Source: Saprospiraceae bacterium (GTDB taxonomy: Bacteria > Bacteroidota > Bacteroidia > Chitinophagales > Saprospiraceae). From it: a DNA stretch of 64,000 nt. The position numbers were made by a program, and so were the translations under genes. The stretch is taken from positions 1-64,000 of the forward strand of contig JADJNF010000010.1 in assembly GCA_016714445.1 (NCBI GenBank). Direction: 5' to 3'. Positions 1 through 9,014 of this stretch are shown one piece after another. The stretch's first letter is position 1, and every line of letters starts with the position of its first letter. The notes under the pieces were generated by a model. That model worked only from the letters and a program-made list of their open reading frames with translations. It did no database searches and was not told the origin of the DNA.

Positions 1-1890
1 TGCCTGCAACATTCCCCCGGCGCCAGTTGCAAAATATGGATTGGTACCTCCTGCACACTCTGCCAGAACACCGAATGGAGGTACTTCATTGGGCTTGTAA
101 CTATTGGAAAAAATTTGAGCAGCTTTCTCACTGTCCCCTAATCTGTTATACAAAACACCTAAAATAGCAAAACCCATGGCAGGTCCATCTTTAGCGTACC
201 GAGGCAGGTAATATTCCAGGTCCCTTCGGATGGCCTTCTCTTCAGACACTATATTTAATGGATAAGCAAGCAGATTGACGTCTGCCTGTTTGATGGTGAC
301 TCCGTCATAGGTGGCATTCTCTTTTGTAGTTCCATCCGGAAATGTCAAAACAGGAATATTGTCTGCCACATGATTCCAGTCGGGATCGGGTGTGATGCCC
401 AAATCCAGAGCAGCCTGTGTTGCATACCGCAGGACGGATTTTGCCATGCCATTGGTAAAAGCATTATTATCAATATTTTCCTGCCACTCATTGGCTCCGA
501 TGACATTATTGATATCATATTTTCCCGGCCCGTTTCGCTCCACCCTGCTTGTCCAGAAAGCTGCTACTTCTTTCAACACCGGCCAGCCTCTGCTTCTGAG
601 CCATTCTTTATCGCCGGTTACCTCATAGTACTTCCAGAATGCCCAACCTACACAACCTGTAATGTGGTGCTGAAAAGGCCCGGTGAGCGCCCATACCGGT
701 GTATCTTCAGACCCATTGGCGGATGACTCCCACGGAAACATGGCCCCTTTGTACCCATGAGAAAAAGCATTCTGCCTGGCTGCTTCCAATCTCTCAAAAC
801 GGTACTCCAGTAATGATTTTGCCATATCAGGCTGAAGCATGAGTAGTGGAGGATACATCCAGAGCTCAGTATCCCAGAAAACGTGTCCATTATATCCCAA
901 TCCTGACAAACCCATCGGACTTAAACTGAATGAAGATTCGGCTCTGGCAAACGAATATAAATGATACAGTGCAAATCTGATATCTCTGGTTATGTTTATA
1001 TCGCCGGTAACTTCCACATCACTTTTCCAAATTTCTGCCCATGCTTCTTTATGTCTTCTCAGTAATCTTTCTTTGCCTTCCAGCATGGCAAATATAGTCA
1101 GTCGTTCAGCTTCATTGTGCGGATCTTCATATTGTGCACTCGACACTGTAGATGACACTACGCTGAATGAATAAGTTTCTCCTGCTTTCAGTTTTTTATA
1201 AAATTTGGCCAGATGCATGTTATAGTCCCAGTCTTCATGTATTATTTTGGGTTCTTTGCCATGGCCTTCTTCAAAAATAAAACTATTGCTGGCTGCCACT
1301 TTTAATCTACCAGAAGGACTCATACCCACGGATGTCATCAAAGGAATCAATACATGTGGTCTGTCAATCTCTGCATAATAGTTGCGTACATCCATCAAAT
1401 GGTTGGGTGCCTCGATGACACTCATAGGTGTGATGGTAATATCTTTAAGTGCCTTTATTTCTATGATGGTCAGTGCAGTATATGGCAAATGACGAAGCGA
1501 CATCATACTGGAAGTCACTTTTGCCTTATTCCCTACATCAAATGTAGTGATTAGTGACGCATTTTTCATGTCCAACACCTGTTTATAAGATTGAATATCT
1601 TTGGCGCCGATTCTCGCCCCGTCTATATCCAGATTCATATTAACATGATTAAAAGTCTTTAGGATATTTGATACCCGACCACGCTGATAATAATCATAAG
1701 CACCATTGAGTACTACATCTTTGACTTTCAGGGGTTCAGGAGATGAAACGATACCGACCACGCCATTGGCCAGGGTGACACCATAGTAATTGTTGGCATC
1801 AATTTTATCTGCAACCACTTCCCAGGAAGACTGAGCGAATAAACTTTGTGTACCGGCAATGATAAATAATATACTTATAAGTTTGCACAT
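1..1890 (-). CDS. Glycoside hydrolase family 65 protein, secreted (3' end outside window)
   Basis: The frame is open from an ATG at 1890 to the left edge of the window, 630 codons without a stop, so the C-terminus is missing. The first ~20 residues form a signal peptide ending at an alanine-rich site (SLFAQ), which predicts export. An FWDTELWMYPP block near residue 335 and an NEWQENIDNNAF block near residue 463 match the (alpha/alpha)6-barrel of GH65; the second carries the conserved catalytic glutamate. GH65 members are phosphorylases or hydrolases of alpha-glucosides such as trehalose, maltose, kojibiose or glucosyl-galactosyl linkages; which substrate applies here cannot be read from the sequence. 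A hairpin at 1957-1992 separates it from the upstream gene, so it is probably transcribed alone. Family is secure, substrate unknown. Confidence 0.85.
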   Translation of the reverse strand, partial: MCKLISILFIIAGTQSLFAQSSWEVVADKIDANNYYGVTLANGVVGIVSSPEPLKVKDVVLNGAYDYYQRGRVSNILKTFNHVNMNLDIDGARIGAKDIQSYKQVLDMKNASLITTFDVGNKAKVTSSMMSLRHLPYTALTIIEIKALKDITITPMSVIEAPNHLMDVRNYYAEIDRPHVLIPLMTSVGMSPSGRLKVAASNSFIFEEGHGKEPKIIHEDWDYNMHLAKFYKKLKAGETYSFSVVSSTVSSAQYEDPHNEAERLTIFAMLEGKERLLRRHKEAWAEIWKSDVEVTGDINITRDIRFALYHLYSFARAESSFSLSPMGLSGLGYNGHVFWDTELWMYPPLLMLQPDMAKSLLEYRFERLEAARQNAFSHGYKGAMFPWESSANGSEDTPVWALTGPFQHHITGCVGWAFWKYYEVTGDKEWLRSRGWPVLKEVAAFWTSRVERNGPGKYDINNVIGANEWQENIDNNAFTNGMAKSVLRYATQAALDLGITPDPDWNHVADNIPVLTFPDGTTKENATYDGVTIKQADVNLLAYPLNIVSEEKAIRRDLEYYLPRYAKDGPAMGFAILGVLYNRLGDSEKAAQIFSNSYKPNEVPPFGVLAECAGGTNPYFATGAGGMLQA

Positions 1891-1956
1891 GACCAATGAT
1901 TTTCTGAAAGATATGCAAATATATAAAGTCCGCAAACAAAAGTCAGAGGAAAGTAT

Positions 1957-1992
1957 AAAAAAGGGGCATAATGTTTTCAAACACCATACCCC
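1957..1992 (-). terminator. Rho-independent terminator
   Basis: On the minus strand a GGGG...CCCC hairpin with an inner TGTTT/AAACA pairing is followed directly by six T. It lies just past the stop of the SPOR protein gene that ends at 2022. Confidence 0.65.
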
Positions 1993-2021
1993 AAAGATTT
2001 TTTGTTTTGTAAAAAAGAGGA

Positions 2022-3641
2022 CTACTTAGCGTGATAAAGGGTATTTACCCTGACACCATTCCTATACATGGCGACAAAAGCATCCCGAAAACCCATTTTG
2101 CGTACTTTATATACATCAGCTGCAGCAGAATTGATGTCTGTGTACCCTCCAAGAGTATATCTATACACAGATTTATTAGGAAAAAACTCTGTGGATACGG
2201 TACCCACATTGGCCAGTCTTGGAAATGCAACATCAGGTTTTCTCATGGCGATAAACTGTATTTTATATTCCTCAGGTATTTCTGCTACATCCTTTTTCTC
2301 ATCATTTAAACCTGTTTTTTCGACTTTCATTTTCCCTGAAATCGAACATCTTTCAAAATGTGATGCAAATATAATTTCTAAAGTTCTGGAATCTGTTTCC
2401 TTGTAAGTTTTAGCAAATTCTTTATATTCCTTTTTGGCTTCTGTACAATTCCCCATAGCACACAAAGCCAGAGCAAACATATATTTTGCCCTTGGATATT
2501 TTGGGTCAGCTTTTAATTTATTAAAACAAGGCATGGCATTTTCAAAATCATTGGTGGCAAAATATGACTCACCCGCTTTGTATAAAAATTCAGCTGCTTC
2601 AGCATCATATGTTGATTCAGGTGCATCGTAAGTAGTGGTAGGTATTTCTATTTTTTCAATCACTTGCTCCTCTTCTGCTAAATGTTTTACTGGTTCCTCA
2701 TATACATTTACTATAGGGATGCCTTCTGTTTCTTTTTCTTGAATTGGTGCCTGTTCATTAATCAATTCAATCACATCTTGCTTTTTGGGCTCGACAGATT
2801 CCGGATCTGAATTTTCGATCATTTCTTCTCCGAGCATCGTAACTTCAGGCAGCTCAGGCAGCATTTGTGCAGGTTTTGATGCTGATTTTCTCCCAAGGTG
2901 AAACACCAAACCAAGATTCATATTTAAAACACTGAGATTGGAAACACCTTTATTAATTACTTTTTGAGATTCAAAGTATTCAGCATCTTCTATGACCCCG
3001 TTTCTATTGCCGTCATTTGCGTCTCTGAATGTATTGTCATACCCTACTGTACTTAGATAAGATGTGGTAAAATAATCTGCTTTAGCCTGTAGGCCTATCC
3101 AGTCAGTCACCTTAAATATTGCTCTGGCGCCGGCGGACCAAGCAAACTGCCAGTCATCAGAAGTGCCAGAAAATCTATATACCTCAAAGGTTTGGCTGAA
3201 AAAGCGTTTGCTGAAAAGCAAATCAGGGACCAGGATCTGAGAATAACCTCCTTTTGCGAACAAATCAAACTCAAATTTTTTCAGACTGAATTTAAAGCTA
3301 GGACCAAAAACGATGTACTTTGTATTCCAATCTTTAAATGCAGCTGTATTGAGTTTTTCAAAATATTTATGTTCTATGTAAGAGGTAAAACTCTGACCGC
3401 TTTCATTTGTAAAGTAGCCACCGGAAAAACCAATTCCAAAATGATTAAAAAAATAATCAAAACCACCAGCAGCAGACACCCCTCTACCGGTAAACATATG
3501 TTGTGATCTGAATTCCTGTATGGGTTCAGAAATACCTGCATTCAGCTCAATCTGAAGGAATTTACCTGATTGTGCCGGCAATTCCTGATATATAAGAAAA
3601 GTAAAAATATAAAAAGCTGCCAGAAATAAAACGTTTTTCAT
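2022..3641 (-). CDS. Outer-membrane protein with C-terminal SPOR-like domain
   Basis: 539 residues from the ATG at 3641; an in-frame ATG 48 bases upstream exists, but only the internal start puts the hydrophobic signal peptide (MKNVLFLAAFYIFTF) at the N-terminus. Residues ~20-270 alternate aromatic and polar residues like an outer-membrane beta-barrel. A linker of acidic and proline residues follows, then a TPR-like helical segment (~350-430, with ALxYKAGESYFA and AKYMFALALCAMG) and a C-terminal SPOR-type fold (~455-539). SPOR domains bind denuded septal peptidoglycan, so the protein may tie the outer membrane to the cell wall; this is inference. It is transcribed alone. The individual domains are recognisable by pattern, the combination is not one I can name. 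Confidence 0.7.
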   Translation of the reverse strand: MKNVLFLAAFYIFTFLIYQELPAQSGKFLQIELNAGISEPIQEFRSQHMFTGRGVSAAGGFDYFFNHFGIGFSGGYFTNESGQSFTSYIEHKYFEKLNTAAFKDWNTKYIVFGPSFKFSLKKFEFDLFAKGGYSQILVPDLLFSKRFFSQTFEVYRFSGTSDDWQFAWSAGARAIFKVTDWIGLQAKADYFTTSYLSTVGYDNTFRDANDGNRNGVIEDAEYFESQKVINKGVSNLSVLNMNLGLVFHLGRKSASKPAQMLPELPEVTMLGEEMIENSDPESVEPKKQDVIELINEQAPIQEKETEGIPIVNVYEEPVKHLAEEEQVIEKIEIPTTTYDAPESTYDAEAAEFLYKAGESYFATNDFENAMPCFNKLKADPKYPRAKYMFALALCAMGNCTEAKKEYKEFAKTYKETDSRTLEIIFASHFERCSISGKMKVEKTGLNDEKKDVAEIPEEYKIQFIAMRKPDVAFPRLANVGTVSTEFFPNKSVYRYTLGGYTDINSAAADVYKVRKMGFRDAFVAMYRNGVRVNTLYHAK

Positions 3642-4111
3642 AAAGATGATTTTTGCACACCCGATCCGAAACAAAGAATAATATTCCATTAAAGAAAGAA
3701 CATTATAAATTTTTCAAAATCAGATTAAAATAGACAGAATATTTTAGTCAGTTCTTATTATCAGGACAAAGGTAATATATTGTTTAAAAATATTACATAT
3801 TAAATAAAAATAAAATTTCAATGAATTGTTTTACAGTAATTTGAATATCAAATAGAAGTAATGTTTAATATCATATTATACATAGCTAAATTTCTTATAT
3901 AATATATTGTATCTCATTTTTGCATTTTTTGAGAAAGGTTTTAAGATTTCAAGCGTTAAAACAACACCATTGTTTCGTTAATGCATTGTTGATTTAAGGT
4001 CTTATTTTTTTGCAAAAATGATTTACAACCAAATAAAAAATAAAAAAAGGCCAGGGGGAATACCCACTGGCCAATTCTTACATTCCGATAACACAAAAAC
4101 GCATTAGAATA
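3642..4111. other. AT-rich intergenic region
   Basis: 470 bases without a convincing gene. It holds the upstream region of the SPOR protein gene and, at its right end, the terminator of the Hsp20 gene. I see no RNA gene or repeat in the remainder. Confidence 0.6.
4042..4072 (-). terminator. Rho-independent terminator of hsp20
   Basis: On the minus strand GGCCAGTGGG, a four-base loop and CCCCCTGGCC form a ten-pair stem (one mismatch) followed by seven T. It lies 39 bases past the Hsp20 stop codon. Confidence 0.9.
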
Positions 4112-4564
4112 CTATTTCACTTCAATAACTTTTGGGGTGACTACTGCTTTTGGTTCTTTTTTGCCTATTTTAATGTTAAGAATACCATCCTTGTAAGCAG
4201 CAACGATACTATCTTCCTTAGCATTTTCAGGCATACTGAACGACCTACTGAAAGCTTCATAACTAAACTCTCTCCTCAGATAGTTTCCTTCTTTATCCTT
4301 TTCTTCTTTTTCTTCTCTTTTCTCAGAACTGACGGTCAGAATACCATTATGCATTTCAACCTTAAAATCGTCTTTTTTCATACCAGGGACTGCTAAATCA
4401 ATCCTAAAATCCTTGTCAGTTTCTTTAAGATTTACAGATGGTAACGTAGTACCCACCTTTGCAAAATTTTTATCATTCCAGTCAAAAAAATCCTTTGTAA
4501 AAAAATCATCAAAGAATGTCGGGAATGAAGGAAATAACGGGTTTTTTTTAATTAATTGTGACAT
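4112..4564 (-). CDS. Hsp20/alpha-crystallin family small heat-shock protein
   Basis: 150 residues, the normal size of bacterial small heat-shock proteins. The alpha-crystallin domain spans ~40-135, with the typical FRIDLAVPGMKKDDFKVE strand block, the LRREFSYEAFSRSFSMPE block and GILNIKIGKK near the end. The N-terminal arm is rich in Phe/Asp (FDDFFTKDFFDW), as usual in Bacteroidota members. These proteins form oligomers in the cytoplasm that hold unfolding proteins for DnaK/ClpB. The gene is monocistronic, with a TACTTTTG promoter element at 4603-4610 and a strong terminator. I see no clear heat-shock operator. Confidence 0.95.
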   Translation of the reverse strand: MSQLIKKNPLFPSFPTFFDDFFTKDFFDWNDKNFAKVGTTLPSVNLKETDKDFRIDLAVPGMKKDDFKVEMHNGILTVSSEKREEKEEKDKEGNYLRREFSYEAFSRSFSMPENAKEDSIVAAYKDGILNIKIGKKEPKAVVTPKVIEVK

Positions 4565-4602
4565 AACTTTATAATTTAAAAGTGAACTAATTAATTACAA
4601 CA

Positions 4603-4610
4603 CAAAAGTA
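4603..4610 (-). promoter_or_regulatory. Bacteroidota -7 element for hsp20
   Basis: TACTTTTG on the minus strand fits TAnnTTTG and lies 39 bases upstream of the Hsp20 start codon. No clear -33 TTTG was identified. Confidence 0.5.
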
Positions 4611-4774
4611 TAACCATTTCGCTGGATAAGTCAATGACCTGCATCATGCAGACAGATGATTTCAATTTTATTTTGATTAATCGCTTTATAAATTCCATGA
4701 GTATTTAAATTTCATGAGCAGAATTCCGTTTGCCAGCCAAAATACGTATCTTTACACGCAAATAAACGCCCCGT

Positions 4775-6022
4775 ATGAGGTTTTCTCAATATCATTTTGT
4801 AGACGAAATCAAACAAAATCTGGAAAAACTAGGATTTAAAAAACCTACTGATATCCAGTATAAATGTATTCCAAATATTTTGAGAGGAGAAGATCTTCTG
4901 GCCATCGCTCAAACAGGGACAGGCAAAACGGCAGCCTTCGCCATTCCAATACTGCACATATTGCACGCTAAGTTAAATAATAAACGCGAAGACGGAATTA
5001 AGTGTATTGTCATGGTGCCAACACGCGAACTCGCCATTCAGATCAATGAAGTATTTCAGGTCCTTGGTAAAAACACCAGAGTTAATTCATTTTCTGTGTT
5101 CGGTGGTGTGGAACAAGGCCCACAGATAGCAAAATTGGAAAAAGGTATTGACATTCTGGTTACAACACCCGGTCGTATGTTCGATCTGGTGAGTCAGGGA
5201 TTTATCAAACTCAACAGAGTAGAAATGCTTGTACTTGATGAAGCTGACCATATGCTTGCTCTGGGTTTCATAAAGGATATCAGAGACCTTATACGCTTTC
5301 TACCTAAGCAACGACAAACATTGTTTTTCTCTGCCACCATAGACGACGAGATCAAAGATCTGGCATATTCATTGGTAAAAAATCCAATCAGAATACAAGT
5401 ATCGCCCAAAGATCCGGTGTCTAAAAATGTAGATCATTCAGTGATTTTTGTAAATATGGATGACAAACGATTTTTTCTGGAACGTATGATCAATGAAAAT
5501 CCAGAAAGCAAAATTCTGGTATTCGTGCGAACGAAAGTAAGGTGTGAACGTGTTCATGCTGCTATGGACAGGGTGGGAATAACCTCCATCTTCATGCATG
5601 GCGGTCAGGAGCAGCAAGATAGGTTGTCCGTCCTGAACACTTTCAAACAAGGTTTTGTAAAACTATTGATAGCCACTGATGTGAGTGCAAGGGGCATTGA
5701 TATCCCGGATGTAGATTATGTAGTCAATTATGACCTTCCAGAGCATCCTGAAAACTATGTACATCGTGTAGGTCGTACAGGCAGAGGCAGAAAAAAAGGC
5801 ATGGCGTATTCTTTTTGTGATGAGTCAGAAAAAGATCAGTTGCTGGCAATAGAAGATTATATAGGCAAAAAGGTAAAAGTAATCACCCTTGGCAAAGACG
5901 ACTATAAAGAAATTACTGACCTTACTTCAGAAAAAAAGATGGATCTCAAGCAGATTCTGGAAGAACTCACCCCTATTCCCAATAAAAGATATGGGGTTAA
6001 AAAATCAAAACTGAATAAGTAA
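4775..6022 (+). CDS. DEAD-box ATP-dependent RNA helicase (RhlE-like)
   Basis: 415 residues with the full set of helicase motifs: Q motif near residue 22, Walker A AQTGTGKT (~47-54), PTREL, TPGR, DEAD, SAT, ARGID, and HRVGRTGR. The enzyme unwinds short RNA duplexes in ribosome assembly and mRNA decay. The C-terminal tail beyond the second RecA domain is short (~45 residues, basic end KKSKLNK), closer to RhlE than to the long-tailed DeaD/CsdA. The ATG at 4775 follows a TATCTTTA stretch at 4747-4754 that resembles the -7 element. It is transcribed alone. Confidence 0.93.
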   Translation: MRFSQYHFVDEIKQNLEKLGFKKPTDIQYKCIPNILRGEDLLAIAQTGTGKTAAFAIPILHILHAKLNNKREDGIKCIVMVPTRELAIQINEVFQVLGKNTRVNSFSVFGGVEQGPQIAKLEKGIDILVTTPGRMFDLVSQGFIKLNRVEMLVLDEADHMLALGFIKDIRDLIRFLPKQRQTLFFSATIDDEIKDLAYSLVKNPIRIQVSPKDPVSKNVDHSVIFVNMDDKRFFLERMINENPESKILVFVRTKVRCERVHAAMDRVGITSIFMHGGQEQQDRLSVLNTFKQGFVKLLIATDVSARGIDIPDVDYVVNYDLPEHPENYVHRVGRTGRGRKKGMAYSFCDESEKDQLLAIEDYIGKKVKVITLGKDDYKEITDLTSEKKMDLKQILEELTPIPNKRYGVKKSKLNK

Positions 6023-6061
6023 AACACAAATACAATTATGTTTCAAAAGTGCAAGATTTTT

Positions 6062-6568
6062 TTATTTGCCTACCGTTTTTAGTTCTGCAATTTTCTTCTC
6101 CAACTCAAACTCATCCCCCGGATTGTATCCATTGTGGGCGTATACTATCTCCCCTTTATCATTGAGCAAAAAAGTCTGCGGAATAGCCTGAAAATTTAGC
6201 GCCTGCTGTAATTCTTGTTTGCTGTCAGCCAATACGGTAAATTCCCATCCTTTGCTCTGTACCATAGCAGGTACTTTTGTCAGTCCGCGGGCATCATCTA
6301 TAGTGATCGCAAGAAGTTGAATGTCATATTTTTCTACCCATTCACTATATAACTCATTTATAACGTCCAATTCTCTTTTACAAGGTGTACACCAGGTCGC
6401 CCAAAAACTGACGATAGTTACTTTCCCTTTGGATGTATAATCCCCGGTATTTACAGCTTTACCATCCAGTGTTTTGATGGTAACCGACGGAAACGGATTA
6501 TCCACCGCTGAAAGTATAAAAACATTTCCCAATAAAACCAAAAGTACTGCAAACTTTGAAAACTGCAT
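6062..6568 (-). CDS. TlpA-like thiol:disulfide oxidoreductase
   Basis: 168 residues from the ATG at 6568; a longer start at 6616 would add 16 residues before the signal peptide and is less likely. The signal peptide MQFSKFAVLLVLLGNVFIL is followed by a thioredoxin fold with the redox centre WCTPC and a cis-proline region AIPQTF. The layout (F-x-x-K-T-x-D-G at the start, then FWATWCTPC) is that of TlpA/ResA proteins, which reduce disulfides outside the cytoplasmic membrane, for example on apocytochromes. No cytochrome gene is adjacent, so the partner is unknown. Confidence 0.88.
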   Translation of the reverse strand: MQFSKFAVLLVLLGNVFILSAVDNPFPSVTIKTLDGKAVNTGDYTSKGKVTIVSFWATWCTPCKRELDVINELYSEWVEKYDIQLLAITIDDARGLTKVPAMVQSKGWEFTVLADSKQELQQALNFQAIPQTFLLNDKGEIVYAHNGYNPGDEFELEKKIAELKTVGK

Positions 6569-6691
6569 ATTTGAAATTTTAGAACTTAAACAATTATAAC
6601 ACAATGATAGTAACAATTCTCCACTAACTTAACTTTTTTTTAACCTGCTCAAGCGCTATTGCCTGGTTTATATCATCCACTCACCTTGTAT

Positions 6692-8413
6692 CTATACTTC
6701 TTCTATCAGCTTTAAGGCTATATTGTATTCTTCTTCCATATTTCCATATCGTCCGGCAAATTTCGCCAATTCACATCTGTTAAGAATTTGACTGTATTCG
6801 GTTATTAAGTGGCCAGGGACCCCATTTTTTGACAATTGTTTCAGGATAGTAAGATGATCAGAATCCACATTTGGAATATGATATTTTTTCATGATGTAAC
6901 CAGTGGTAGCCAATGATAATTCCTGATAAAAAGATGTCGGATCAGATTTATCCAAATATATTTTTGCCTTTTTGAGATTGGCCTGAGCTACGCTATATGC
7001 AGAAGAAGCCTTCTCAGCAGCAGATAGTTTTGCTGCTTCCCTTTTTTTCTTCATCATGACTCCGGCTATAGTTCCGAACACGATCAAAAACAAACTCAGT
7101 AAATATGTCCATGAACCAAAAAATCCAAATCTGGTATCGGATAAGGAAGTGTCCTGTGACAATGGCGACAACTCAGTTTCAGTGGTTTGATTGTTGTTAT
7201 AGGTATTTTTACCATCTCCCTTCAAAACATTGATGGTAAATGGTCCTGCCTTTATCGTTACAAACTTTCCGGTAGCCACAGATAAAAAAGTAAATTCAGG
7301 AGCAATAGTAGCTATAGTATCCTTCTCAGGAACAAAAATATATTCAAACTCTTTCAGCATTCGGATCCGATCTCCTTTAGCAAATGTTTCATCCCGAAGC
7401 ACAGATGGTTCATATTTCTCCAGGCTTTCCGGCACTTCAAACTGTGGAGCCTGCACTATCTTTGCGTCTCCGTCACCTTCCACCTCCATACGTATGACGA
7501 TGGCTTCACCAGTTACTACCGTATTTTTTTGAACTGCTGCTTTCATTGAAAAATCACCCACAGCACCACTGAAAGATAATGGTGGCGAAAGTGGCAATTG
7601 TTGTACATCCAATTGTATTTTATTGGTGGTAGTTTGTTCTTTTCTGGTTTCCCTGAAAAAAAACGATGAAGGACCATTTTCGACGGGAACGGCCACTGAA
7701 CAATTGACAGGACCAATGGTATACTTGCCTGTCTTTTGTGGGAATAAGACAACACGTCGGATGGTCTGAACATAATACTCTTTGCCATTTACCACCTTTC
7801 GTTGGGGCTGATCTCTGATATCTGATATAGGTTGTGCATAAAATCCTTCAAAATCAGGTTCGTTCAGCAAGTCATAAGATTCTATATTTTGTCTGGTATA
7901 AAGCACATAATTAAGTACAATCTGCTGGCCTGTATACGCTTTGGATTGTGAAGCTTCCAGTCTGATAAATGTCTGCTGATCCGTTGATCCGCCCCTCGTA
8001 ATCTCAGCTGGTTTTGCAGATGATACTTCGATATTTACGGCATTGGACTTCAACACTTTGCTTCCGATTTTTAATGTGGCAGGTTGAATGGTAAAACTGC
8101 CTTTTTTTGTTGCCAAAAGCAGACATTGATAAGAGAGGGTACTCGATCTTTTGCCATTGATGATGCTGATAGACGTAGATGTAGATGGTCCTTGTACGAT
8201 CTTAAATGGAGTAACGTCAGGAAGTTGTATATTTTTTCCATCTATATTTTCAAGAACGGCTTCCAGAAGAAAAGTTTCTCCTTCCTGGACTTGCATTCTG
8301 TCTGTCTGCAGAATAAATCGGGGTGTTTGGGCAACCGCTATAGTCTTTATTGCCAAAAAAAAGAGCATCATCAGGGTTCTTAGCCTGCTTTGATAAATCT
8401 GGTCTTTCATCAT
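6692..8413 (-). CDS. batD: BatD family protein
   Basis: 573 residues. Signal peptide (~1-28), several beta-sandwich repeats of the BatD type starting with RFILQTDRMQVQEGETF and the PFKIVQGPSTSTSISIINGK block, then one transmembrane segment (~430-455, GSWTYLLSLFLIVFGTIAGV) and a helical C-terminal tail. BatD is normally one of the Bat (Bacteroides aerotolerance) proteins, BatA-E, with MoxR ATPase and VWA proteins; none of those partners is in this window. It follows a solo BatD N-terminal gene with a six-base gap, so the two are surely co-transcribed. Its molecular role is not established. Confidence 0.85.
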   Translation of the reverse strand: MMKDQIYQSRLRTLMMLFFLAIKTIAVAQTPRFILQTDRMQVQEGETFLLEAVLENIDGKNIQLPDVTPFKIVQGPSTSTSISIINGKRSSTLSYQCLLLATKKGSFTIQPATLKIGSKVLKSNAVNIEVSSAKPAEITRGGSTDQQTFIRLEASQSKAYTGQQIVLNYVLYTRQNIESYDLLNEPDFEGFYAQPISDIRDQPQRKVVNGKEYYVQTIRRVVLFPQKTGKYTIGPVNCSVAVPVENGPSSFFFRETRKEQTTTNKIQLDVQQLPLSPPLSFSGAVGDFSMKAAVQKNTVVTGEAIVIRMEVEGDGDAKIVQAPQFEVPESLEKYEPSVLRDETFAKGDRIRMLKEFEYIFVPEKDTIATIAPEFTFLSVATGKFVTIKAGPFTINVLKGDGKNTYNNNQTTETELSPLSQDTSLSDTRFGFFGSWTYLLSLFLIVFGTIAGVMMKKKREAAKLSAAEKASSAYSVAQANLKKAKIYLDKSDPTSFYQELSLATTGYIMKKYHIPNVDSDHLTILKQLSKNGVPGHLITEYSQILNRCELAKFAGRYGNMEEEYNIALKLIEEV

Positions 8414-8419
8414 CGTTTA

Positions 8420-8917
8420 TCAGATTTTTTTCAATACTCTTTTTTTAATCGGAGCCTTTGTGGAGGTATCTTTTGTCATTCCTGGTGTATCATATTTATA
8501 TACTCTTTGTCTTGACTTGCTTGATGGGGATAGTTTATCTGTGGACAAAACATACACAGAGACCGGATCTGTTATGAGTTTATCTTCATCTGTGGATACT
8601 ATAGCTTCACCTATCTGTTGATCTCCTGTAGCTTCTGGCATTAATACATAGCTGTAGGCCTTTTTCTGGGTAACTACCCCATTGATCATGCTGAATGAAG
8701 ACGATGTATTTGGCCCTGATACCAACCTGAAACCATTAAAATCAGGTGCAATAAAATTTCCTGATAAATTGTCTAAAAGAAATTCCACTTTAATAACCTC
8801 ATCCTGATAGAGGGTATCTTTGTCTACTTTTACACTCAGACTGCCTTTTTGACCGGAAACAATGGTTAAAAAACAAATGCAAATAACAAAAAAACACATT
8901 AATCTTAATTCTTTCAT
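8420..8917 (-). CDS. Solo BatD N-terminal-domain protein
   Basis: 165 residues from the ATG at 8917; the upstream start at 9004 would place 29 residues before the signal peptide (MKELRLMCFFVICICFLT). The mature part repeats the first domain of the downstream BatD: QDEVIKVEFLLDNLSG, FRLVSGPNTSSSFSMINGV, AYSYVLMP. It ends in a basic tail (KAPIKKRVLKKI) with no membrane segment. I take it to be a single-domain paralogue made by partial duplication; it probably lies in the periplasm and may form a complex with the neighbouring BatD. That functional link is inference from the six-base gap and similarity. Confidence 0.72.
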   Translation of the reverse strand: MKELRLMCFFVICICFLTIVSGQKGSLSVKVDKDTLYQDEVIKVEFLLDNLSGNFIAPDFNGFRLVSGPNTSSSFSMINGVVTQKKAYSYVLMPEATGDQQIGEAIVSTDEDKLITDPVSVYVLSTDKLSPSSKSRQRVYKYDTPGMTKDTSTKAPIKKRVLKKI

Positions 8918-9014
8918 ACCAACTTCTAAATTTAATACGAAAATAACAAAGACATTAAAAATTTGGTTCAACACAATTTCTCTAAATAAGATAGTTTTTA
9001 GCATTTAACCACTC

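Noticed and set aside
4721..4774. Full -33/-7 promoter for the DEAD-box gene
   Set aside because: TATCTTTA is close to the -7 form, but the nearest TTTG is only 14 bases away, too near for a normal spacer.
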